This document shows positions 34,375-43,498 of a stretch of 64,000 nucleotides of DNA, one piece after another. Source of the DNA: Fibrobacter sp. UWB15 (GTDB lineage Bacteria; Fibrobacterota; Fibrobacteria; Fibrobacterales; Fibrobacteraceae). The notes under the pieces are model-generated. The model did not search any database and was not told the origin of the DNA. It saw only the letters and a program-made list of their open reading frames with translations. Where the stretch lies: positions 124,001 through 188,000 of the forward strand of contig NZ_FXBA01000003.1 in assembly GCF_900177705.1 (NCBI RefSeq), read 5' to 3'. Position 1 is the first letter of the stretch. Every line of letters starts with the position of its first letter. Made by a program: the position numbers and the translations under genes.

Positions 34375-36717
34375 ATGAAAATATTATCATTTAATAAATA
34401 TATTAGGATACAAAGGATTACTTTATTCATGAGACTAACTTTTGCAATCATCTATTCCGTACTTATCGTCCTTCTGGTAATTTTCGGAATGATTTCGCGA
34501 CGTTCGAAAAAGACCGTCGCTTTATCTGTTTCTTATCTCGAATACTCATTTATCATTCCAATTGTCGGAAACCTGATCCTTGTTCTTTCTAAAAACGAAC
34601 TTTTGTCCACCCTTGGTAGCTACACTTACTTCATCGGCATGGACCTGATGTCATTCACGCTATTCGACTTCACGTTATCCTACTGCAACATTTCTTTTAA
34701 CGCTCACCGCAAAAAGTGCTATATCTTATACACGATTCTCACCCTGGACATTATCCAATTCTTCTTTAACCCCTTCTTCGGGCACGCCTTTGGCATGGAA
34801 GCCATTATGGTAGACGGTTCGCCCTACTACAGGCTCGTTCCTTATATTGGGCAGAACATTCACCGCATCGTCGTCTATATTGCATTCATCACCTGCCTGG
34901 CTATTTTCCTAATCAAGGCCATACGGGTTCCCCGCATTTACGCCGAAAAATACTACGTCATCCTCTTTACCATGATCTTGGCAGGTTTGGGGCAGTCCTA
35001 CTATATTTTCTCCAGAACACCCATCGATCGTTCGATGCTCGCCCTCGCCGTTTGTGCCTTTTTCGTCTTTTATTTTTCGCTATTCTACAGGCCGTTCAGG
35101 CTTTTGGACCGAATGCTTGCAAATATCGCCTCCAAAATACCGGAATCCGTCTTGTTCTTTGACGCCGGTAACCGATGCATTTGGGTGAATGAAAACGCAA
35201 GCAGCCTGTTGCAAATCAACTCCGACAAACTCGACAGCGTCCACCACCGCCTAGCCGCCATGTTCGACGACCTCGGCGAAGGAATGGACGACTGGTCCTC
35301 GAAGCAGTCTATCGGTTCGGGCAAAAGTGCACGATTCTTCGCTCTTAAAAAGCATAATGTAATAGAGCCCAACGGCAAGAAGATCGGATCATTCCTCACT
35401 ATCCTGGACAACACCCCGGAAGTCCATCGCCAGCAACAGGAAATCTACGAAGCCACCCACGACAAGCTCACGGGACTGTTCACCAAGGAACACTTGTTCA
35501 ACGTCATCAAGAACAGGATCACAAACGACAAGGACTCATCCTATTCCATCGCCTACTTTGATATCAAAGACTTCAAAATGGTCAACGACATCTTCGGTAA
35601 AGACGTCGGCGACAGCGTACTCGTGAGAGTCGCAAACTGGATCAGAGAAAACGCATGTGACGACTGGAGCTACGGGCGCATTGGAGGTGACGCATTCGGA
35701 ATCTGCTTCCCAACAGACACAGTCAGTCTGCCGAAAGTCGAACAAAAACTTTCCTCATTTACGATTTCCAACGGTTCAATCGACCAGCATATTTTGATGC
35801 ACGTAGGCATTTACAATGTGATAGACCCAAACGTAGACGTATCGATCATGTTCGACCGTGCGCACCTCGCCCAAACAAGCATCAAGAACGAATACAACAC
35901 ACATATCGCCATATACGACGACAAAATGCGTGACCAGGTGCTTTGGAGCCAGAAAATTTCTGCGGAACTCGAAGGAGCCCTCAAGCAACGCCATATCGTA
36001 CCTTACTTGCAGCCCATCGTAGATATAAACGGCTCTATCATCGGGGCCGAGGCCTTGGTTCGTTGGCTTCACCCCACTGAAGGATTCCTCCCTCCGTTCA
36101 CGTTTATTCCCACATTCGAAAAGAACGGCATGATCGCCGAAGTGGACAAGTACATTTGGCGCTGCGCCTGCGAGATTCTGTCTTCTTGGACTGACGAAAA
36201 AGCGAAGCTCTTTATTTCGGTGAATATTTCGCCCAAGGACTTCTACTTCATGGATGTCTACGCAGAAATCAAGAACTTGGTAGACGAATTCAAGATCGAC
36301 CCCTCGCGCCTGCGAATCGAAATCACCGAAACCGTGATGATGACTGACGCCGAAAGCCGTATAGCCATTTTGAGCAAGTTCCGCGAATCCGGATTCATTG
36401 TAGAAATGGACGATTTCGGAAGCGGTTATTCTTCGCTGAACCAGCTCAAGGACATGCCGCTCGACGTCCTGAAAATCGACATGAAGTTCTTGAGCAAGGC
36501 CCAAGACAACAACAAGGCAGAAACCATTCTGCGCAATATACTCAGACTTTCCAACGACTTAGGACTTTTCTCGCTTACCGAAGGCGTAGAAACCGAAGAT
36601 CAGTACAAGAAATTGAGCGATATGGGTTGTAATTTGTTCCAGGGTTACTATTTCGCCAAGCCCATATCCATTACAGATTATGAAAAACTCTATAACGACC
36701 AAAAAAGCACCAGATAG
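34375..36717 (+). CDS. Membrane c-di-GMP phosphodiesterase: 7TM sensor, PAS-like, degenerate GGDEF, EAL
   Basis: Start chosen downstream of the TATCTTTT box (780 residues; MRLTFAI at 34429 is an alternative). About seven membrane helices (1-235) resemble the histidine-kinase 7TM sensor, followed by a PAS-like segment (ESVLFFDAGNRCIWVNENAS). The GGDEF domain has RIGGDAFG, so the catalytic Glu is replaced by Ala and cyclase activity is unlikely; it may instead bind GTP or regulate. The EAL domain is complete by eye: EALVRW, NISPKDF, ETVMM, DDFGSGYSS and KIDMKF. Overall a c-di-GMP hydrolase is predicted. The catalytic half is closely similar to the next gene, so this is a tandem duplication with different sensory parts. 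Confidence 0.85.
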   Translation: MKILSFNKYIRIQRITLFMRLTFAIIYSVLIVLLVIFGMISRRSKKTVALSVSYLEYSFIIPIVGNLILVLSKNELLSTLGSYTYFIGMDLMSFTLFDFTLSYCNISFNAHRKKCYILYTILTLDIIQFFFNPFFGHAFGMEAIMVDGSPYYRLVPYIGQNIHRIVVYIAFITCLAIFLIKAIRVPRIYAEKYYVILFTMILAGLGQSYYIFSRTPIDRSMLALAVCAFFVFYFSLFYRPFRLLDRMLANIASKIPESVLFFDAGNRCIWVNENASSLLQINSDKLDSVHHRLAAMFDDLGEGMDDWSSKQSIGSGKSARFFALKKHNVIEPNGKKIGSFLTILDNTPEVHRQQQEIYEATHDKLTGLFTKEHLFNVIKNRITNDKDSSYSIAYFDIKDFKMVNDIFGKDVGDSVLVRVANWIRENACDDWSYGRIGGDAFGICFPTDTVSLPKVEQKLSSFTISNGSIDQHILMHVGIYNVIDPNVDVSIMFDRAHLAQTSIKNEYNTHIAIYDDKMRDQVLWSQKISAELEGALKQRHIVPYLQPIVDINGSIIGAEALVRWLHPTEGFLPPFTFIPTFEKNGMIAEVDKYIWRCACEILSSWTDEKAKLFISVNISPKDFYFMDVYAEIKNLVDEFKIDPSRLRIEITETVMMTDAESRIAILSKFRESGFIVEMDDFGSGYSSLNQLKDMPLDVLKIDMKFLSKAQDNNKAETILRNILRLSNDLGLFSLTEGVETEDQYKKLSDMGCNLFQGYYFAKPISITDYEKLYNDQKSTR

Positions 36718-36829
36718 ATGAATTTGTTCGTATAAAACAAATTAAATAACTTTTAGAACAGAAAAATGTAACAAACAAATTTACTTTATTAGTCTATATT
36801 CTTCTCATAGAACAAAGTAAAAAACATCT

Positions 36830-38290
36830 ATGAGTAAGATTTTATCGTTTACGTTTCTTTTCTTGGCTACAGGGCTTTTGGTACTCCAACTGTTTGTTGG
36901 AAACTATATTCTGCTTGATCTTTTAGCTACATTTTTAATCATCATTGCCATTTTACGCATTGAAAAACTTCAGCAAGAAGCTTCGGTTGCCAAAGAAAAG
37001 GTTATCAAACGCCAGCAGGAAATCTACAACGTCACCCACGACAAGCTGACCGGATTATATACCAAGGAAGCTCTTTTTCAAAAAATCAAGGACACCATCG
37101 CCAAGAACCCCGATGTGCAATATTGGGTTGCTTATTTTGATATCAAGGACTTTAAAATCGTCAACGACATCTTCGGCAGCGACATGGGCGACAGCGTATT
37201 GCTGAAAGTAGCCTCCTGGCTTCGCGAAAATTCAACAAAGGAATGGGTCTTTGGGCGCCTGGGCGGTGACGATTTCGGCATTTGCCTGCCGGCTGGGGAC
37301 GCGAACTTGCAACAACTGGAACGCCGCTTTTCCCGCTACGTTATTTCTAACGGTTCCATCGAGCACCGCATTTTGATGCACATGGGCATCTACAAGATTA
37401 CCGAGCGAAACATCGGCGTATCGATCATGTTCGACCGTGCTCAACTCGCCCTCACCTCTGTCAAGAACGAATACAACAAGCACATCGCCTTTTACGATGA
37501 CAAAATGCGCAACCAGGTGATGTGGGACCAGATGATTTCTGCCCAAATCGAAAAAGCGATCGAAGAAAAACAGGTGCGCCCCTACCTGCAACCCATTGTC
37601 GACAGTAACGGGACTATTATCGGAGCCGAAGCACTTATCCGCTGGGACCACCCAAAGAAAGGCTTCTTGCACCCCGAAGCTTTTATTCCGACATTCGAAA
37701 AAAACGGCATGATTGCCGACCTGGACAAGTATATTTGGCGAAGCGCCTGCGAAATACTTTCTACCTGGACCGGAGAAAAATCCCACCTGTTTATTTCTAT
37801 CAATATTTCGCCGAAAGATTTCCTGTTCATGGACGTTTTCGCCGAAGTCAACGCATTGATCGAAGAATTCAAAATTGAACCTTCACGTCTGCGCATTGAA
37901 ATTACCGAAACCGTGATGATGACCGAAGTGGAAAACCGCATGGCCATCCTAAATCGTTTCCGCGAATCGGGATTTATCGTCGAGATGGACGACTTTGGTA
38001 GCGGCTATTCTTCGCTGAACCAGCTCAAGGACATGCCGCTCGATGTCCTGAAAATCGACATGAAGTTCTTAAGCAGTTCCAAGAACAGTCAAAAGGCAGA
38101 AATCATCTTGCGCAACGTACTCAAGCTCTCGGGCGATTTGGGACTTTCGTCGCTTACCGAAGGTGTGGAAACCGAAGACCAGTACAACATGCTGAGTCAA
38201 ATGGGCTGCAACCTGTTCCAAGGCTACTTCTTTGCAAAGCCCATGACCGTGGACGAATTTGAAAAAATCTGCGAACCTAAAGTCGCCTAG
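36830..38290 (+). CDS. c-di-GMP phosphodiesterase with degenerate GGDEF and EAL, short membrane anchor
   Basis: A 486-residue paralogue of the previous gene. Two N-terminal hydrophobic helices (MSKILSFTFLFLATGLLVL and LLDLLATFLIIIAIL) replace the 7TM sensor and PAS segment. The GGDEF motif is GGDDF (Glu to Asp), so cyclase activity is doubtful. The EAL domain has EALIRW, NISPKDF, ETVMMTE, DDFGSGYSSLNQ and KIDMKF intact. Long blocks, such as the stretch from DDFGSGYSS to KIDMKFL, are identical to the upstream copy. It has its own TATATTC box about 37 nt before the start. Confidence 0.85.
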   Translation: MSKILSFTFLFLATGLLVLQLFVGNYILLDLLATFLIIIAILRIEKLQQEASVAKEKVIKRQQEIYNVTHDKLTGLYTKEALFQKIKDTIAKNPDVQYWVAYFDIKDFKIVNDIFGSDMGDSVLLKVASWLRENSTKEWVFGRLGGDDFGICLPAGDANLQQLERRFSRYVISNGSIEHRILMHMGIYKITERNIGVSIMFDRAQLALTSVKNEYNKHIAFYDDKMRNQVMWDQMISAQIEKAIEEKQVRPYLQPIVDSNGTIIGAEALIRWDHPKKGFLHPEAFIPTFEKNGMIADLDKYIWRSACEILSTWTGEKSHLFISINISPKDFLFMDVFAEVNALIEEFKIEPSRLRIEITETVMMTEVENRMAILNRFRESGFIVEMDDFGSGYSSLNQLKDMPLDVLKIDMKFLSSSKNSQKAEIILRNVLKLSGDLGLSSLTEGVETEDQYNMLSQMGCNLFQGYFFAKPMTVDEFEKICEPKVA

Positions 38291-38302
38291 CCGACTATTT
38301 GA

Positions 38303-38674
38303 TTAGCGGAATCTGTAATGCAAGCCGTCGGTGCTATCCGTAAGCACCATGTACTCGCTTCCGCCCTCAAGCTCGATATTGTCGAACCGGAAAGAAGATT
38401 CGGTCGTATTGACTTGCATCGTGAAGGTTCCAACCCAGTCCGCTTCGTACACGAGACTCTTTCCGCCAGCTGGGATCGTATCTTGAATCCAAATCCTGTA
38501 AGCAGAGCCGTCTTCAGAAACAATACCGATTTCGACAATCGTCTGACTAGTCCTGTTTTCTACCTGGAGTCTTGTGGTGGAATCCACGGCCCAATGCGTA
38601 AGGCAGCCCGAAAGCATGGCACAGCAAGAAACCATTCCTGCAAGCAAAGACACTTTTTTCATTGCCGCTTTCAT
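38303..38674 (-). CDS. Small lipoprotein of unknown function
   Basis: A 123-residue exported protein with a lipobox MLSGC. The mature part is beta-rich (TRLQVENRTSQTIVEIGIV, IPAGGKSLVYEADWVGTF) and may form a small beta-sandwich. Its ATG overlaps the TAA of the upstream gene as TAATG, so the two are translationally coupled. It is 12 nt from the convergent EAL gene. Not recognised as a family. Confidence 0.65.
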   Translation of the reverse strand: MKAAMKKVSLLAGMVSCCAMLSGCLTHWAVDSTTRLQVENRTSQTIVEIGIVSEDGSAYRIWIQDTIPAGGKSLVYEADWVGTFTMQVNTTESSFRFDNIELEGGSEYMVLTDSTDGLHYRFR

Positions 38675-39912
38675 TAGTTACCTCCTTCAGCAGAGCCCGT
38701 ATTTTCCGCCTTTTCGTAACGGATTCCCTTGGCTTCAATCGTCTTGGGAGCACCCTTGCCAGCACCTATCGGAGTAATTTCGCCGGAATCCGTTTTCTTG
38801 TCGTACTGTTTGATGATATCGGTTTCCATCGGTGCACTGCGAGCGGCACCGCGATTGAACAGCCAGCCATCAATCGTCGTCAAGTTAAACTTGAATTCCA
38901 CAAGGAAGGTTCCCTTCGCGCCAAAGAAGTTGTCGTAATCGTAAGCGGCATTGTAGGCAAAACGGGCAAACAGCAAGTCGATTGCACCACCCCATAACCA
39001 ATCGTCTTCAACTTCCACTCTATCTTCTTCAACCTTCCTCTTGTCACGACGCAGGCATGTCGCCTCGAAACCGATCATGCGGGAAGGGTCCGGGTAAAAC
39101 TTGAGGGCTGCGCTGTGGAACCAGCTATCGCTCATCAAATCTGCCGAAACTTCGGCATAAAGCTGCTGGGCATACAAGTTCTGCTCCCAGGTAATTCGCA
39201 TAGAATCTAAATCGCTTTCGTCGTCGGTATTGTACATGGAAAGCGACACGTTCGGCAAGTACGTAAGCGGGCCGGACTTTCGGCCACCGTAAATAGCGCG
39301 GCTTTCCAAGTCAAGCGAAACACGGAACAGACGCCAATCGGTGCGGTAGAAATTCGCCTGGGCGCTCAACTTGCTAAAGCGCAAATGAGCCCAGCTGTAA
39401 GCCAGGGAGTCGCTTTCGTACGGGTAAATCTTGCCGCGATGTTCCAGATTCTGGTGCTGCATACCGGCTGCAAGAGTCCAATTCATACGGGCATCTGTAA
39501 AGGTTAAGCCCCAGGTAACAACCGAGCGTTGCAGGCCGAAATCGTTATACTGCGGGAAAAGGAAGAAGTCTTCGCCATCCCAGCCGGAACGGTCAAACCA
39601 GAGGAGCGCACCCATGTGGCGGTTTTTAGCCACTTCGCCTGCGCCAAAGGCCGCAAAATGATGATTGAAAGCAAAGCCGTCGTGTTCGCCATACAGACTT
39701 TCCAAGGGCAACTGTTCACGGCTCGGCGTATAGTAAAATCCAAAGTCGATATAGCCGCCTCGCCCACCGCGCATAATATCGCTGATTTCGGAAAGGTGAC
39801 GGTCGCGAGTCACCGCTCCGTCGTTGGCGAGGGCGTATGGCTTGATGCCGTCGGCCAAAACAACCCCGACAAGCACAAGCGAAATCAAAGCGGACTTCAA
39901 TACAAACTGCAT
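38674..39912 (-). CDS. Probable outer-membrane beta-barrel protein, unknown
   Basis: A 412-residue protein with signal peptide MQFVLKSALISLVLVGVVLA. The mature region is rich in alternating aromatic/polar strands (AYSWAHLRFSKLSAQANFYRT, VSLSMYNTD, WGGAIDLLFARFAYNAAYDYD) and ends the barrel-like part with VEFKFNLTTIDGW, as expected for a beta-barrel; a Lys/Glu-rich tail follows. Its coupling to a small lipoprotein suggests an envelope complex. A tandem TG-rich repeat lies just upstream. No named family recognised. Confidence 0.55.
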   Translation of the reverse strand: MQFVLKSALISLVLVGVVLADGIKPYALANDGAVTRDRHLSEISDIMRGGRGGYIDFGFYYTPSREQLPLESLYGEHDGFAFNHHFAAFGAGEVAKNRHMGALLWFDRSGWDGEDFFLFPQYNDFGLQRSVVTWGLTFTDARMNWTLAAGMQHQNLEHRGKIYPYESDSLAYSWAHLRFSKLSAQANFYRTDWRLFRVSLDLESRAIYGGRKSGPLTYLPNVSLSMYNTDDESDLDSMRITWEQNLYAQQLYAEVSADLMSDSWFHSAALKFYPDPSRMIGFEATCLRRDKRKVEEDRVEVEDDWLWGGAIDLLFARFAYNAAYDYDNFFGAKGTFLVEFKFNLTTIDGWLFNRGAARSAPMETDIIKQYDKKTDSGEITPIGAGKGAPKTIEAKGIRYEKAENTGSAEGGN

Positions 39913-39930
39913 ACGTGAAATGTAGTAAAA

Positions 39931-39980
39931 ATGTGTGATGTGTAATGTGTGATGTGGAATGAGAGAATCTCACATTTAGC
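39931..39980. repeat. TG-rich tandem repeat with adjoining hairpin
   Basis: ATGTGTGATGTG occurs at 39931-39942 and again at 39945-39956 (14-nt period), followed by an imperfect inverted repeat AATGAGAGA / TCTCACATT. It lies between the divergent barrel-like and radical SAM genes. Confidence 0.55.
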
Positions 39981-40017
39981 ATTGCCAGTTATAGTTCTAG
40001 TTTATAACGCTTATTGC

Positions 40018-40030
40018 TATATTTGGACGC
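40018..40030 (+). promoter_or_regulatory. TAnnTTTG promoter box, leaderless arrangement (radical SAM gene)
   Basis: TATATTTG, an exact match to the FCB -7 consensus, is followed by GACGC and the ATG at 40031. Confidence 0.55.
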
Positions 40031-40906
40031 ATGAATGAACAGGAAAAGGCATTAATTGCTGCGTGGAGCAGCCACCCCCGCGAATGGGAAAACAACACCT
40101 GGGTGTACCCGGTGATTAGCCGTCGTGCAGGCGGTCTTTCTTTGGGCATCAACTTAAACCCCGACCACCACTGTTCTTTTTCATGCGCCTATTGCCAGAG
40201 CGGCCCGCAAGAGGGCCACAAGCGCATTCCCGTCGACATCGATGCCGTGGAACGCGAACTGCGCAATTTTCTCAACTACTACGAATCGGGTGAATTTTTC
40301 AAGTGCAAGGCATTCGAAAACGTACCCGAGCAGAACAAGCAACTCAAGGACATTTGCCTTTCGGGCGACGGCGAATCCACAATCGTCAAGGAATTCCCGG
40401 AAATTTGCCAGCGTATGCGCAAAATTCAAGAGGAATACACGCCAAAGCTAGGTGCTTTTAAGTTGCGTCTCATAACAAACGCTAGCCATCTCGAAAGCCC
40501 TGCGGTAGAACTTGGGCTTTCTCACCTGCTGGCAAGTGAAGGCGAAATCTGGGCAAAGCTTGACGCCGGCACCGAAAAATGGTTCAAGAAAATGAACCGT
40601 TCTCCCCTGCATTTATCCAAGATTTTAGACAACCTAACTAAGACGATCAAGATTTATCCGATTTGCATCCAGACCATGCTCTGCGACTTGCAAGGCGAAA
40701 TTCCGAGTGACCAGGAAATCGAGCGCTACATCGAAAACCTGGCTGCTATTCATTCCGCAAGCCCGGACCACCTTGTTGAAATCCAGCTGTACACAGTTAT
40801 CCGCGACACCTTGCTAAAGGGCATAGAACCCTTGCCCAAGGAATTCCTGGAAAGCGTCAAAACAAAAATCACCGACGCATTGCCGGTGAAAGTAAGATGC
40901 TTTTAA
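40031..40906 (+). CDS. Radical SAM protein (COG0731-like)
   Basis: A 291-residue protein with the 4Fe-4S motif C-SFS-C-AY-C (CX3CX2C) near residue 50 in HHCSFSCAYCQ. The preceding SRRAGGLSLGINLNP is the hallmark lead-in of the COG0731 group, which includes the wybutosine-synthesis (TYW1)-related family. A Gly-rich SAM-contact strand is seen as ICLSGDGESTIV. The substrate is not known. The gene has its own leaderless-type promoter and is convergent with ppa. Confidence 0.8.
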   Translation: MNEQEKALIAAWSSHPREWENNTWVYPVISRRAGGLSLGINLNPDHHCSFSCAYCQSGPQEGHKRIPVDIDAVERELRNFLNYYESGEFFKCKAFENVPEQNKQLKDICLSGDGESTIVKEFPEICQRMRKIQEEYTPKLGAFKLRLITNASHLESPAVELGLSHLLASEGEIWAKLDAGTEKWFKKMNRSPLHLSKILDNLTKTIKIYPICIQTMLCDLQGEIPSDQEIERYIENLAAIHSASPDHLVEIQLYTVIRDTLLKGIEPLPKEFLESVKTKITDALPVKVRCF

Positions 40907-40916
40907 TTGATAAAAA

Positions 40917-41507
40917 TTAAATCAGTTCGTCTGGCGGCAAGTGGTCGACACTTTCCGGTTCCTGGTAGCAAGTTTCAGGTACCTGAACCTGCATCTGGAA
41001 GTAGGCCTTGTGTGCGGCAATCACCTTTTCACGGGCAAAGGCGGCATTCTGCCATTCGCCAATCTGAACGTCCTTGCCTTCCAGTTCCTTGTAGTTCTGG
41101 AAGAAGTTACGCGTAATGCGCAGAAACATCTGGTCCACATCGGTAATGTCCTTGATCGGGCGCGGATTGAACACGGGCACGCCCAAGACCTTATAGTCCT
41201 TGCGACCGCCGTCGGTCATGTCAAGCGCACCAATCACGCGGCAGGTGCAAACCGTCCCCGTCATCATCGAAGCCGGGCTATAAATCAGCATATCGATAGC
41301 GTCGCCATCGTCAGCCTTGGTACTCGGGATAAAGCCATAAGTACAGGGATAGCTCATGGAACTGAGCAAGCAGCGGTCCAGGCGGAACACATGCAGGCGT
41401 TCATCATATTCGTACTTGAGGTTAGTGTCCTTGCCGATTTCCACGACGCAGTCCACTTCAAACGGGTACTTGCGACCAATCGGAAGATCCAGATAGTTAA
41501 TTGCCAT
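40917..41507 (-). CDS. ppa: Inorganic pyrophosphatase, family I
   Basis: A 196-residue soluble enzyme hydrolysing PPi to phosphate. Family I residues are visible: KYEYDE and RCLLSSMSYPCTYGFIPST at the active site, DGDAIDMLIYSP, and DITDVDQMF. It lies 10 nt from the convergent radical SAM gene. It would compete for PPi with the PPi-dependent phosphofructokinase and HppA encoded in the same window, so its activity is presumably controlled. Confidence 0.93.
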   Translation of the reverse strand: MAINYLDLPIGRKYPFEVDCVVEIGKDTNLKYEYDERLHVFRLDRCLLSSMSYPCTYGFIPSTKADDGDAIDMLIYSPASMMTGTVCTCRVIGALDMTDGGRKDYKVLGVPVFNPRPIKDITDVDQMFLRITRNFFQNYKELEGKDVQIGEWQNAAFAREKVIAAHKAYFQMQVQVPETCYQEPESVDHLPPDELI

Positions 41508-41626
41508 TTATACTCCAAAAGGCCCACTTTGAGCCCATATTATCTTTTTATTATAAATATGAGTCCTAATTTAGTATTTATTAGAAATTTGTAAAGGGTT
41601 GTTTACTTTATTTGCGTCGGAAATGG

Positions 41627-42934
41627 TCATCTACTGCGCCAGCGAGATGTCGAAACCTTTTCAATCATGCCAAAGAAGAACTTGGGTTTCCCCCTATCGG
41701 GACTATACCCCACCTCGAAACGCAAGCGGTCTACCGCAGGCACCACTAGATGAACGCCGCCGTAAACGGCTCCTTCGTAATTTTCCCAACCAGGGCGGCC
41801 AGAATCCCACAACAGGCTACCGTCAAAGCCAGCCACCAGTTGCAGACCATAGAAGAAATTCACGCCCGCGATACTCGCCGGCTGACGGTCTAGCAAGATA
41901 AAGCGTTCTTCCAAGTTGAGCAAAGCCTCATGCACGCCCAAGCGTTCGCCATCGGCATAACGGCCTCGATAACTATTCACGCCACCATGCGAAAAATAAT
42001 CATAGAATTCCACATCACCCGGGCGGTAGCGCACCAGCGCCGTCGCCCCCGTCACAAAGCGACTCACCGTATAATAGGCTCGGGCATCCGTCAGGAGCTC
42101 CCAGAAGTTTTCGCCCCCCATCCCCTTGCAGCTAGAATCTTCCTCAACAAGGCAATTGGAATCGCTATCGTCGCCTTCGCCTACGTGAGTAAGCATGTAT
42201 TCAAAGTAAACTCCCTTGCGGGTATCCAACTTAGAGTCGCGGTAATCAAAGGCAAATCCCATCCCCAGTTCCGGCAAGAAGGCGGCATCTTGCAAGTCGC
42301 GGCCAGCCGCAGTCCACAAAAGCGAAAGGTGCGGTAAAATCTTGTAGTCCAAATCAAGATCCACCAAGATGCTCTTTTCTTCAAAATCGTGAATATCGTC
42401 GTAACTGTCGGTCACGAGGAATTCAAAATTCCAGCCGAGCGGGAGCCCGAACAAATAAGGCGAACTGACATAAACCGCATATTCATTCTTGTCGAAAAGC
42501 GGATCCAGGGCCGTACGATACTGGACCTCGGCACGGATATCTTCGCCAAGCACATTCAGGTTCGCAAGCGCAACGCCAAGCATCAGGCCGTCGCGGTCAG
42601 TCGTTTTACCTGCCGGAGCGGGAATCCAACGGAAGATTTCCACGAACGAGTATGTCAGAGTTCCGCCATCACACCTAGCCGAGACACTCGTAAACAAGTC
42701 CAGGTCTTGCAGGCGGCGCTTTTCAAGTTCAAACTTTTCGGCAGAGAACGTCTCCCCCGCCTTATTCAACAGTTCGCGATCCACCACGCGTTTCTTGGTA
42801 TGCTCCAGTCCTTCGTACTGAATAGACGAAATGACCGTACCATCAGGACAAGCCGCAACATCAGCAAAGGCTGCGCCCGAAAAAAGCGCCGTTACAGCAC
42901 ATGTAAAAAGACATCGTTTCAAAAGACTTAACAC
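41627..42934 (-). CDS. Omp85/BamA-like outer-membrane protein with one POTRA domain
   Basis: GTG at 42934 is preferred over ATG 42979 because TATATTCG (42947-42940) lies only 5 nt before it, so the longer frame would include the promoter. The 435-residue protein has a signal peptide (LLKRCLFTCAVTALFSGAAFA), one POTRA-like domain (ISSIQYEGLEHTKKRVVDRELL ... LFTSVSARCDGGTLTYSFVE) and a C-terminal 16-strand-type barrel. The typical barrel motif is present as NSYRGRYADG, close to the xRGF/Y signature of Omp85 proteins. Possible roles are TamA-, FhaC- or PlpD-like translocation. It is smaller than BamA, which has five POTRA domains. Confidence 0.75.
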   Translation of the reverse strand: MLSLLKRCLFTCAVTALFSGAAFADVAACPDGTVISSIQYEGLEHTKKRVVDRELLNKAGETFSAEKFELEKRRLQDLDLFTSVSARCDGGTLTYSFVEIFRWIPAPAGKTTDRDGLMLGVALANLNVLGEDIRAEVQYRTALDPLFDKNEYAVYVSSPYLFGLPLGWNFEFLVTDSYDDIHDFEEKSILVDLDLDYKILPHLSLLWTAAGRDLQDAAFLPELGMGFAFDYRDSKLDTRKGVYFEYMLTHVGEGDDSDSNCLVEEDSSCKGMGGENFWELLTDARAYYTVSRFVTGATALVRYRPGDVEFYDYFSHGGVNSYRGRYADGERLGVHEALLNLEERFILLDRQPASIAGVNFFYGLQLVAGFDGSLLWDSGRPGWENYEGAVYGGVHLVVPAVDRLRFEVGYSPDRGKPKFFFGMIEKVSTSRWRSR

Positions 42935-42947
42935 AAATACGAATATA
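42935..42947 (-). promoter_or_regulatory. TATATTCG box, leaderless arrangement (Omp85-like gene)
   Basis: TATATTCG followed by TATTT then the GTG start; it matches the other five close-spaced boxes except for C in place of the third T. Confidence 0.4.
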
Positions 42948-43027
42948 GAAAAAACTCCGAGCCGGGGCCCCTCCCGCATAAATCATTTATTTTTCTATAT
43001 TTTCTTTCGTAAAGAAAAGAGGTTTTT

Positions 43028-43492
43028 ATGTTAGATTTTCTCGCCAACTATTGGCCATTCATTGTTGCCCTTGTCCTGATCGTGCTCGGCGTGTTCGCTT
43101 TCCGCGGTGTCCGCAAGGCTCTCAAGGAAGGCGGTGGTGCATTCAGCCTTGAAACCATCAAGAAGAACACCGAACCCAACTTTGCCGCCCTCAAGCAGAA
43201 GTCCCGCGCCCTCTTGGCCGATGCCGACATGATTTGCGAAGTCAAGGAAGGCTCACACCTCGTGGTTCCCAAGAAAGAAGACCTCAAGTTCTTCCGCCGC
43301 GCTGTGTCCCAGAAGTACAAGCTCGCCATGTTCCTGGTGCCCGGCACCAACAAGGTCGCCTATTTCTTCTGCAAGACCGAACAGGGCCTGCGTCGCCGTA
43401 TTGACAACCTGGTCATCAACCAGAAGTTCCACGAAGGCAAAAAGCCTTACAACGACGTTGCCACTGGCGAAAAGCTCAAGTTTCCGCGTTAA
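43028..43492 (+). CDS. Membrane-anchored protein of unknown function
   Basis: A 154-residue protein with one N-terminal membrane helix (LANYWPFIVALVLIVLGVFAF), followed by a basic soluble domain (LKQKSRALLADADMIC ... KLAMFLVPGTNKVAYFFC). A TATATTTT box and AAGAGG precede the ATG. Codon use (AAG, CTC) suggests moderate to high expression. The helicase gene follows after 6 nt on the same strand, so they are probably co-transcribed. I do not recognise the family. Confidence 0.65.
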   Translation: MLDFLANYWPFIVALVLIVLGVFAFRGVRKALKEGGGAFSLETIKKNTEPNFAALKQKSRALLADADMICEVKEGSHLVVPKKEDLKFFRRAVSQKYKLAMFLVPGTNKVAYFFCKTEQGLRRRIDNLVINQKFHEGKKPYNDVATGEKLKFPR

Positions 43493-43498
43493 TTTTCC

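Noticed and set aside
42935-42979. ATG at 42979 as the start of the Omp85-like protein
   Set aside because: A TATATTCG promoter-like box lies between that ATG and the GTG at 42934, and the signal peptide is better formed from the later start.
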